A stretch of DNA of 64,000 bases. Origin: Lasioglossum baleicum (Eukaryota > Arthropoda > Insecta > Hymenoptera > Halictidae). The notes beneath the pieces are model-generated. The model worked only from the letters and a program-made list of their open reading frames with translations. It was not told where the DNA came from and ran no database searches. Each line of letters opens with the position of its first letter. The first letter of the stretch is position 1. The stretch is taken from NCBI RefSeq assembly GCF_051020765.1, contig NC_134936.1, forward strand, positions 4,339,045-4,403,044, given 5' to 3'. Of this stretch, positions 10,301 to 23,000 are shown one piece after another. The position numbers were made by a program, and so were the translations under genes.

Positions 10301-13300
10301 TCAGACCCAATCTCACTAGACGCGTACAGATTCGTGTTCAGTCTTTAACTAAACCCGTGGTGGCCAAGCTCGAGCCCTTTATATACTAGTCAAATTGCTC
10401 TAAAAATGGTAGTAGGGGTAAACGGAAATCTGGAAGGATTGTCTATGTTTCCCAGATGTATGCACTTTCCCATAAGGGGAAAAACTATTTATCTGGGCAT
10501 GCGAGCTGGACCTCCCGCATGAACACGTGGTTTCAAGAAGGGACCAAAAGTCACGTAGGCAAAGCCTCCGTACGTAACATATATAAAATTTTAAAGACTA
10601 TTTTATTGGGCGGGGGGGGGGGGACATTCTTTGTAGGGAACGGCTTTACTCATTTCTAGAATATACGTAATTCATTCTGGAGAGTGCAAGGCATTTTAAA
10701 ACGTTTGGAAACTACTCTTCAAGGGCGACACTAGCGTAAATGTTGTTTAAAAAGATTATTAAAATTTAATTTGATCTAGTACTGAAAATTCTTAATTTGT
10801 TATAAAAATTGCAACAACACATTTATTTAGATTCTGTAGAGACCGTTAAGTTCCTTCTTTCAGTAGTTGCAAAATAAAAGATTTGGACTGATTTATTTTC
10901 ATTTGTATCTACAATTGTATTAGTACCAGAGAGTTAACTCATAATGAACTAGCAGAAAGTGTATAAATCTTTCACTCAACGATACCATTCTCTCAGCAGT
11001 TGATTTATTAGTCAATACTGGATAAAATATTGTTTTAGATAATGTGTTATAGTACAGTATATTTTATTTTAAATTGTGAATATAACTTTGAGTGAAAAAT
11101 ATTTTTAATTGTGTGTATAACTTCGAATATGAAGTATGTTAAATTGTCTGTATAAAGAATATGAATTATTTTAAATTGTGTGCATAACTTCAAATATGAA
11201 TTATGTTAAATCGTGTGTATAAATTTGAATATGAGTTACTTTAAATTCTATGTATAACTACGAATACAAAACATTTTACGCGTTACCTAATTATTAAATT
11301 AAAGTTACGTGTACCTGCCTAAAGTGATAAATCGCAAATTCTATTATGGTGTCACAGAATTGGCAACTATCATTTTTACGATTATTGCCCACGAAATTAA
11401 CATTGGAAAATTTACTTGTGGTTGTACAGTGCTGGTTGCGAGAAAACTAATGCTACTGATTCCAGCTATTTTTATTTGACCGTTTATGGTCTTCAAAGCA
11501 GAGTTGTGCAGAATTACAATTGAATTACTCCAGAATTATAATTACATAGTAATTGAATTACATTGTAATTCAGTTATATTGTAATTTATAGTTCAGATCT
11601 TCATTCAATTAAATTACAATGTAATTCGTAATTGGAATGGAGTACAATTATAAAATAAATTGTAATTGAATTACATTGTAATTTATAATTCAGATCTTCA
11701 TTCAATTAAATTACAATGTAATTCGTAACTGCAATGGAGTACAATTATAAAATACATTGTGATTGAATAACAATGTAATTCGTAATTGCAATGGAGTACA
11801 ATTATAAAATACATTGTAATTGAATAACAATGTAATTCGTAATTGCAATGTCATTTATAATTCAGATCTTCATTCAATTAAACTAAAATATAATTCGTAA
11901 TTGCAATGGAGTACAATTATAAAATACTTCGTAATTAAATTACATAAAATAGCGTTACGTATTATGAACGAGGACGAGGAATAGAAACTACGCCGCACAG
12001 ACTTTGAACAAGTATATGAAAGAAAAACATAAAAATATATCGCACTTCTTCAAAGTTCTGGGCTATAATTTGGAAAGCTGTATTTTAATTATATTGTATT
12101 TCAATTACAGATTGCATTTCAATTATATTGTATTTTAATTATACATATTGTATTTCAATTACACATCTGATTAAAATACTTAGTAATTGAATTATCATTG
12201 TATTTCAATTATATATAGTAATTCAGTTGCGACGTAATTAAATTACTATTAATTGAATTACAATGTAATTGAATTAGCACAACTCTGCTTCAAAGTATCG
12301 TGTCATCACAGGTAATAGCAATGAACATGCTAATTAAGGTTCCTAGTAGAATTGCTCACTATGAAACACAACGGCAAAGCTGTTAAAGGTGTCAAAAATG
12401 ACATCCGGAAATGCTTCGAATTGGTAGTTTCAAGACTTTTAATAAATACAAATAGTTCTTCGGGAACGGTCTAAAAAGTAGATTTCTCGTTAAAACAAAA
12501 ATATGTGGAACAATATATGGTGTTAATTTTGAAAAAATCTGTACGTGCGAGAAAATTAAAAGTAAATTCCAGAACTTCAGAAACAGTTCGTCTACAATAT
12601 AAACATATCAAGTATGTCATAGAGGATGTTTATGCAATTTGCAATTTTTGTAGACGTATTTTAACAAGTGGAGTCAAATATAATTTTATTCTCAGTGGTG
12701 GTAGCCTTCATAGGTCTGAAATAAATAAAAACCTTATTGAATTGTGTTGAATGTTATATTTTAGTATTTTTTGAAAATTTTCAGAAGCTATAAATGCATA
12801 AAGGTCCGCAGTCTAGTCATAACATGCTAATGTAGTTTCAGTTAGAAAAATTTAATATAAATTTAAATAAAATCGTGACATTAATGACTATAAAAATAAA
12901 ACCGTGGAGCACTGAACTATATTGACGTAATTTGAATTAAATTGACGACTATTTTGATGACGTAATCTTCGTGGGCGCTCCACGCTTTTATTTTTATAGT
13001 CACAAATGTCATGATTTTATTTAAATTTATATTAAATTTTGCTATCTCTTCCGACAGTAATTTTATAACAGGAAATTTTGAACAAATTGCTTAAAGTTTT
13101 GGGAAAAAATATTGTTAATCATTGAACTAGATTCGGTATTTTATGGAGAACCAGGAAAAAAATTATTTTCTCCTTTTTAGTGCATTTTGATATAAGCGTG
13201 GTTTTTAAAAAGTTTTTTTTTATATATTTTATTGCATAAAGATCCGCTCTCTATTTATTATCGATGACCTGACGCCATGTTTATGGCAACTTACGTATAC

Positions 13301-16300
13301 CGTCGCGATAAAGACTCAACAGTTGTTAACTCATGGATACATTTAGGCGTTTCCAAAAACATTAACTAATTTAGAATAAACTATCAGTCATATTTCACTT
13401 ATCCATAAGCAGCATAAACTACTTAGATATGTTTCTTCTATCGATCGTATTTGCTGTTAATAAATGTTAAATGCTTATATTCCTTATATTCTATCATTTA
13501 ATAGTTTTTGAAATTATTATGACATATTTACTTTGCAGACGCGATTCAAATAAATCTTGAAAAGGATCCAAACTAGGATCGAAACGTTGATTTTGTTTGA
13601 TAATTAGCAAAATTGCTTCATAATTAGTAGTAAACGATCGAACCGTTGCACAGTGGTCCCAAATCGCAAAAACCGGCCGAAACCTCTAAACGTACTTTAT
13701 GCACCCAAAAATTCGTACTCGGGGGTTTTCGGGTTCGCTGATTACGAATATGAAGTTTAAATTCCAAAAAACAAAATGGCGGATCCAATATGGCGGACAT
13801 ATACATTAAAAAATGGTTAGGTCTGCTTGGAAAATGATCTTTTTGGATCTTTGAGGTCACTGATTACGAATATGAACTCGAAAATTTGAAAAACAAAATG
13901 GCCGATTAAAATTTAGACAACAATTCGCATTAAATGTGTTTTGAGAGGTTGATAGGTAAAAATGTATAAATGACAATCAAAATTGCACTTTACATATCAA
14001 GAATTAGTATAATTGTAAATTATATACATAAGATTTAATCATCCGAATCGTTTTTCATTACTAAAAGTTGTAAAATCGAATTTTAAAATCCATAGAAATG
14101 GAACAAAGTTTACCATCGTATGAGCAAACAGGAGACTATTGGAGGTTGGTTTTTATAAATTTTGAAAGATAAATGTATTAGCAACACGTCAGAAAAGGAA
14201 TTTTGGTGGGACAACTTGGGACTTTTAACTTATGTTTACGTTTCTACAATACGCGCATCAAGTTTTAGCTTCTACGTTCTCCAAAGAATATTGCCATCGT
14301 GTAACGTAATGACTAACAATTTTGAGATACAAAAACAGGTCAACATTCTACTTACTTCCAGGAACAGCATCCATTTTGCAGAATTGAAATTGATGCACTA
14401 TTTTGAAAGTTATGTACTTTAGAAGGGGGCGTTCAATTTCCTACTAAATCGCGCAACAAATGCTCATCAAACGAAGGCTAACTTTGAACTGACTGCAGAA
14501 CCGTACCATAAACTTTTTACCTTTTTCCTTGGTGGCACACACACACACATATTCAGTGGTCGTAACATCACTTTACCCAACCCTAGAATTACAAACTCCT
14601 AGGAGGAAGTTCAATTTTGAGGTTTTAGCCGTGTTTTCGGGATTTGTGGCCACTGTGCGTTTCGCCGAAAGCATTTAACATTTATAAACTAAGTAGTTTA
14701 TATATAACCTAAGTAGGTTAGGTTATAAATAAGATATCATTAATCATTTAACTGGATTCGGTATTGTATAGAGAATCAGGAAAAAAATTATTTTCTCCTT
14801 TTTAGTGCACTTTAATATAAGCGTGGTTTTTAAAATGTTTTGTTTTTATATGTATATTATAAGGGAACATGTACCAGTTAAGTTTAAGGTTCGGTACGTT
14901 TAGTGTTAAAATAAGATTGTAAACCCAGTCATTAAGAGTGATGTGGTAGTTCTAGTGTTAACGTGGCTGCAGAGAAGATTTTCGCAAAGGGAAAAATTAC
15001 TTGAAATGACCTCAGGAATCACCCGTTCAAAGGAAGTTCAACACTTGTGGGACACCCTGTATAGACAGGCATTTCGGATTTCAGCAATAACCATATTTTT
15101 GGCTATTATTACTCAATAAAGTTCTATCGTAAAATTGCAAGAACAGCGCCGATGAACCGAGAAAGTGTTCTTCGAAGAAAACAGCTAAAAAGTATCATAA
15201 CTGATTGTAAGTGTACGAAAATAGATTCTCGCCCGCCCAGGATACATAGTAATATGTACATTTCAGTCGATGATACAGGACAAAACTAGCGCTCGATCGC
15301 GAAAGAAAACTAAACGCTTCACGGAAAAGATGCTTCAAAACGGTTGCGAGATCACTTCCTGAAAACTAAGCCTAGCAAATGTTTCACGTTTCCGACAACA
15401 GAAATGCAAAATGATTCACTTTTCACGTGATAAGAACTGGTAAATTAATCATGAACTTTTTGGTGTTCGAAAATGAGTGTGGAACGAAAGATGCGTAGTT
15501 GCAACATAATCATATGTATATGTCGGAGGCTGATTGGTAAGATTCTCCATCGGGCCCGCTAGGATTTGACCGGAGACGTTCTCCACCGGATCACTCATTG
15601 TCTTCGCACGCGCGGAATTAAATAAACCGGGAAACAACGATCACCGTTAAACTCTACAACCCTCGACCCGTAGCGCAACGGGGAGACACGTCAACGAGCC
15701 CACGAGGCTGGCAGAATCTCCTTACACGATCTTACGTCTGACTCTTTTCGCTTCCACTCGCGACGACTAGCTCTCTACCAAAATCAAACGCTCTACACTG
15801 TAGCGCAGCCAAAAACATTCTGCCCCTCGTGGTCACGTTCAACAAGGCCCCAGCCCATCCCTTCCAGGGACCCTATCTCGCATCTCTCCTTGCGCCGCGC
15901 ACGATGAGGGATGCAGGTAAACGGGAAACGTTTTATTGCCTTTTCGCTGGGCAATTACTAAGATACGGTCAAGCATCTGACTCGTAGCCGTTCGACCGTA
16001 AACGCATAACCGAAATCTCCAAACCGTTATTTTTAAAACTAAACTTAGTCCTACACGGACGTATTATTCCAAGAGATAACATAATTGTCTTTTACAATAA
16101 GCAAGCGTTACGCGTCTCTGTCAACGGGTTGCGTCGCTTCCGTCATGTCCCGACATATATTATACAGGGTGATTCAGCTAAGCGTGCCTCCTGAATCACA
16201 TGAATGGACTCAGGGCCAGCTCTAAAGGGAGGGGGGCAACCCGGATATTTGCCCGGGGCGCGAAAATTTAGGAGCGCCATTTTGACTGCAACTGTGAGAA

Positions 16301-16950
16301 AAATTTTGATTTGTTAAAATACCCAATTAATAGAAAATTTGCTTTTATTAAAATAAATGCTTTTATTAAAATTTAAATAAAATGACTTGATTTTTATTGA
16401 AGATAAAAAATATGTACCTTTATTTTAAAAATATATAAGGGCGGTAATTTGTCTTTTTGTCCGGGGCGACGTAACCGCTAGAGCGGGCGCTGATGGACTA
16501 TTTTCATGTACCGGAGGGTACATGAAAAAATGGTTGAGACAAAATTGTATTCAAGAATAGCATACGATGAGGTAATTAGCTTTTTTGTGAATTTTAACCC
16601 TTCGCACTCGAATGGTGACTCTGAGGCGCCACTAAAAATTGCTGTGCCATTATTCGAAATATTGTTTACATTATTGTTGGCATCGAATCAATTACTAAAC
16701 ATTTAGGTATTGTGCGAGGTATGTACAATATTATACCAGTTTCATATCCATAAAATGAAAAAAATCATATAGAATGGAATTATTCTAGCTAGCAAGAAAT
16801 ATTTTATTTCCAAATTAAAATAGCACCGAGTGCAAAGGGTTAATATTGTGGCCGAAGAAAGGATTAAACCCCGAATAAAAAATTATATAGTCGACCGTCG
16901 ATTAGCCAAACCTGCCAAACCAGTGAATGAGAGATCTCGAAAAAATCACA

Positions 16951-17019
<69 letters not shown>

Positions 17020-20000
17020 CTATCTCGATGATTAAAAAAAAAATTAAAGATTACCGTAAAAAAGAAGTTTTGTTAATATTAACTGTATGTATATACCTAC
17101 TATGTATCGTATACATACATTTGTGTACATAAATAATTTAAAATTACTTATTAAATGCAAAAGTATGATTGCTGTAATTAGAAATGTGACATACTTACAC
17201 GTTGTTTCACGACTTATTGCCGAAAATCTTGAAAATCTGCAATTTTTACCATCTTTAAACGCTTGTAGTTCATTGCAACGTCGACCGATTTTGACGAAAT
17301 TTTCAGAATATGTTTAATTGACACAGATCTACAAAACATATTTTTTAAATTTTCAATATAGGCCCACATAAAAAAGTTAAAAATTCAACTTTTAGTATTT
17401 TCTCAACAATTCCGATCAATTGCAATTTTTGAAAAAATTTCTTTTCACATCCTTTAGTAAACTAATTGCTCTAGCTTCCCAAAAAAGTTCAAATCGTATA
17501 GTACAATATTAAAAAAGATCTGCAGTCTAGTCATAAGTCATGTAAAAGTCAACAGTAAAAGTAATCATTTGAGGAGTATTTTATTGTCTGTGACGATTGT
17601 TAAACATACAGTTTGAAATTATTGCCACGTGAGTTAAGAATACAGAAGGAAGTGCTCTTCAGAGGTTATTAACAGACTGAAGATTTTTATGCAAAATAAA
17701 CGTAGACATTTATTTCTTTTCTTAATCATTTTAATGAGTTCAGTTATTAATTTATGCTATATTTCAAAGAACACTTTAATGTGCATACAACTTTCACTTC
17801 GCGATCGATTACGCAAATGTTTTGATTGTCACAGAGGACATTTTAAAGTCATTTATAGAGAACAACTCAAGTAACTACATGTATTGGGTTGGAACGAAAG
17901 TTCGTAGCGTTTTTCAATTGAAATTCCAAGATCAAATTAAGACATTTATTCATACATTTATTCAACAACATACTGAAAAATTATTTTTCATGTCTATGTA
18001 TATCCAATACATATATGTATAGAATATAATGTGTATTCTCATGTGTTGTAAATTATACATCAATGTCCTGCTTTGTTAATAACAATCTCGAGCTTCATCT
18101 TTCAAGTTATTACGCTGTTGAATTTGTCTTATTAGCTAAGACCATCGTATTAAAAATAAAAATTTACAGTGTTTCGTCTATGAAAATTGACTTGAGTCCG
18201 ATCGAAAATGTTTTTATCAGGTATAGCATGTTTTCAAGAGTGCTTTCACGTGATTATAGTAAATTTTTTGTAAACTCTTTTTTTCACGATTTTTCATAAT
18301 CTTTTTACGCCTAGTTGTAAGAGGATTTCGTTAGAGTAAAAAATAGCAAAAAATTGCTTTCTTTATTTTACAAGAAATTTGCTATAATGTGATAAATACA
18401 TTTTCGATCGGACTGCTAATAACAGAGTAATCTCTACTCGTCACGATTCGTGGTTCACCCTGTATACATAGTTTATTAAAAACTGAAGTTACAGTCTCAA
18501 TAAATCTCATAATATGAAGTTTTTTCATAGTTGAAATCGCTACAAGGGAGAGTGGATAAAGTTATAATTAGACTGCGGATGTTTACGCAAATTTTAAGAA
18601 AGTGGAACCAAATAAAATTTATTTTCGTTGGCAATAATATTCGTAGATCCAAAATAAATAAAAATCGTACTAAATTCTGTCGAATTTTTGATACTCCAGC
18701 ATTTTCTAATTTTTACTAGCCATAAATGCGTAAAAGTCTAGTTATAATAAATATAAACTCTAAATATAAGAATGCGAAAACATGCGACTTATTATTTTAC
18801 ATTTTTTCTATGTATATCCGTAAATAGACATTGTTGTTTGGTCTCTCGTTCAGCATTAGCGTCATAACTTGTGAATATGTATGTATATCATTTTTGAAAC
18901 TACGTTTAGAAAGATAAGATTGACGTGTTGCTCCATTTATAAAACATGTGAATATTTGATTGTTACACTTTGAAACGCCCTGCAGTAATAGATTGAAGGG
19001 GATCTGCTTGATCGAGTGGGGGTGTACTATTACCACTGTTTACATACACTCTCAAAATTTAATCAATTATATTACATTTTTACGATCGACCACGTCCAAT
19101 TTACTTATACATAATTCCCAATTAAGTGGAATATTTGAGGACTGCACAAGGGTTGTCGGCTGATTCAATATTTTAAGGGACTTCCACGCACTCACGAAAA
19201 ATGATGCTTTCGACGTTAACGAGCTTTTCCTCCTCATTCATCAGTTTATCCTAATTTAATTAACTTTATCTCCTCGCCGACGCCATTACATTAAGTAACA
19301 AGAACGTCTCTGTTTGTAGGCTAAGTCGCCGTGCTAAGAGACCATCCTTGAGCACCCTGCACGAAGGAAATCTTATAAAGGTAAGATTGCCACATGTTCT
19401 AACGACAATCGTCATAGCAACCATGTTGCGACGTACAGTGAACCACGAAAGTATTTGAACGCACTTTAAAACAGTATATTTTTTTTTATGTTTGGACCAA
19501 ACGACCTGACTTTCTTTGAGCAATTAGAAGAATTGATTTACTAAGTGACATGCAAAAAAGATATTGACACAATTGCAATTGCTAAGAATTACATGAGAAA
19601 GTAAAAGAGGCACCGTTTATAACTTTTTTATTAGAGCCCGTTATGAAAATTTAAAATATGCGTTTTGTAGATGTATGTTAGTTATACTCATGCTGAAAAT
19701 TTCATCGAAATCGGTTGACGCAGACAAAAACGACACGCATCGAAAGATGCAGGAATCTGTGGATTTTACGGAGGAACTAGCCAAAAGTCTCGAAATTTGG
19801 ACCAAACTCGATTCAGAATCAAAGAACTTTCGATAAAAATGAGGTAGAGCGATGAAATTTTTTTTAAATTAAAGCTGAAACTTTCCAGAATATGGGAAAA
19901 ATAGAGAGATTATGGTACGAATGTTTTTTAACCTTGAGAAAATACGTTAAACATGTAGAATTTAAAGAAAATGTGGTTTCTCCAGTACCTCGCGCGGAAA

Positions 20001-23000
20001 ATTTTTTTTTTGACATGCTATATATCATTTCCCGTAGATTTTTTCACGCTGATTTCAAATCTGGTCTCAAAATTTGTCTACGACCTCAGGATTTTGCAAG
20101 AAATTGATTTTGTGGATCGCAATATTAAGTGGACACTCTTAAAAATCGCATAACTTTTTAAAAATTGGTCGAAAGAACTTGAATTTTTTAAAAATGTTAC
20201 ACCGACTAGTTCGCTAGAGAATAAGTAAACAAAAATTTATTAAGATTGCAATTGGTAAGAATCATACAAAATTTTAAAAATGATGTTTTGTCAACTTTTT
20301 TATCTGGACCTGTAACGATAATTTAAAAAATGCATTTTATAGATTTCGGTAACTTATATGGTCAACATTGCAATGAGCTACATACGTTTAAAGACGAGAG
20401 CTTAAGGGTGAAAGTCGCAGATTTTCAGCCTTGCCAGGGCATTTCGCCCTTACGTGATCATCTTTAAACGTTTCTTTCAATGAAATTTTCAATATGTATA
20501 TAAGTTACCGAAATCTATAAAACGCATTTTTTAAATTATCGTTACAGGCTCAGATAAAAAAGTTGACAAAACATCATTTTTTAAATTTTGTATGATTTCT
20601 ACCACTTGCAATCTTAATAAATTTTTGTTTAGTTATTCTCTAGCGAACTAGTCGGTCTAACATCTTAAGAAAATTCAAGTCCTTTGGACCAATTTTTAAA
20701 AAGTTATGCGATTTTTAAGGGTGTCCACTTAATATTTAAGCTGCAATTCCGACAACTTGCAAGCTTTTTCAAAAATTTGTTTCACGTTGTGCAGCAAGCT
20801 AATTGTTCTAACTTCTCAAAAAAAGGTCAAATCGTATGGTGCAATATTAAAAAAGTTATCGTCTTTTTAAGAGTGTCCGAATATTAGTGGGAGTCACTGT
20901 AAATGTAAAAATGAAATGTGAGGAAAGAGTGATCAATGGTGGAAGCTATTGCAACATCAAGTGCAGTTATATGCAGGCACATATTTACTTTTTGAGGCGT
21001 GACGTTTATCAGTCGCAAGTAAAATTACTTAATGTGATCGTTGTTTCCTCTGAGGACATCTAATTGTCAATTTAATTAACGAGTTACTCTGCTCAGCGAA
21101 TACAGTTTCATACTTTCTAGTACCACGGAATTTTGTTTATTCTCTGTTTTACTACTTTTCACATTTTTTCTAGAAGCGATGTTCTTTTCTTTTTTGAATC
21201 CAGATAATTTTTCGATGACAATAAAGGGGTTTTCAAATTGAAGGTTCAACTTTAAAATACTGAAAGATTAATTTTAAAATATTGGGTTGGCAAGAGAAAG
21301 TAATTTCGGTATTTTAAGGAAAAATAAAACCGAATTTCTTTATTCTTTATTGAACTTTCATCAATAAAATATTTTCATATTTATCCTTTTTGGCAAAAAA
21401 TCACCGGACAAAAGGGAAAATATCTTATTCATTAAAGATCATTGCTTGAATAAAAAAATTAGGCTGTATTTCACCTTAAAATACCGAAATTACTTTCTTG
21501 CCAACCCAATAGTTAGTATTGATCGAAAACAATCTTCTATTGATCGTCTTATCAGTCTTGCTTACTTTAAACAATCATTCTTGATGCTTCCTTAAAATAC
21601 TTCTTTAACTTTTTGTGGTATACGATCAGATATAACCAGCAGTACATAATATTAACCCTTAGCACTCGAATTGTGACTCTGAAGCACCAATATTCTAATA
21701 ATAAATGAATTTTCAAGTTTAAATAATATTATTGTATGTGATCGAAAAATTTTTCATTATAAAAACCACAAAAATAAACGATAGGTTATTGTACCCACGT
21801 CAAATGAAACGGGACGTAAGAGAGCTTTCTCCTTCGCTAACAGTAAGGACGATCGAACTCGTAACGAGAACCTTGAGGGAGGCAGTATATTAGGTTTGCG
21901 CAGCAGTAAATACCAGCTGTGAGGAAAATTAGAAAAAGTATCAATTTGGAAATCTTATATTCTCCAAGAAGGTTACCATAAAAAAAACCGATAAAGAGAT
22001 TGCATTTGATAATAAAATTATATGTATGTATATCCAAACATATGTATACGTACAGGCAGTCATTAAATCATAATGACTTCAAGATTGATTGATTAATGTG
22101 TACGATTAAAAAATGTAATAAATGTTAAATGCTTTCGGCGCAACGGTTCGATCGTTTATTACGAATTATAAAGCAATTTTGCTAATTGTCAAACAAAATC
22201 AACGTTTCGATCCTTTTCTAGATTTATTTGAACCGCGTTTGCTTTGGGGAAATTAAAGTATCTTGACAACAAGCATGTCCGACACACGTAACCAGTGCCG
22301 TAACGAGGATATGAAGCGCCTGTGGCAAGTGTCTACATAACTTGCGCCTCCCCGTAATGCAATAATGACAAAAAAATTAAAAATTTTAATGTAACAAGTT
22401 AAATTTTACTAAATGCAATATATTAAATACTATTAACCTCATCAAAATGAGTTGTCTGTATATGCAACAATGTATTTGTCAAGGTATTTGTATGAATAAA
22501 TCATCTATAACCTAAATAAGAACAAACTTTTATTCATATTCAATGACGACAAAATAAAAGAAATACAAAACATAGGTATATGTTAAAATAATACAAAAAC
22601 GTAAAACAGTTCGACATATTTTATAAAGTAATTTTTCTCGTTTTTTCATTTGCAAACACATCTATTATATCGTCATAATTTAATGTTTTGGCAACATCTT
22701 TTTCAATTGATATTACAGACATGTATGTTAATCGCTCTTGTCCAGTAGAAGAACGATTTTACAATTTTTAATTTGCTACACGAACGTTTGCAGGAAGCTG
22801 TTGTTACAGGCTACAGGTAGGCATTGTTATGAAAATCCTGAATGCTATATCTAGATTTGGATACGCGTTTTGTAATGAGAGTTCGTAAATTTTTTGCAAG
22901 ATTTGAAAAACGTCCAAGCGACCATCAACCGGGTCGGTATTCTTTGTTTTGCGCCTCAAATCCAGTTGCGCCCGTGGCGGACGCCTCTTTCGCCACGGCC

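Noticed and set aside
15841..15910. Candidate missing exon (CCCTTCCAG acceptor, GTAAAC donor)
   Set aside because: The required frame has a TGA stop, and the text lacks the RPSLxxLHE block. The exon at 19320-19380 fits fully.
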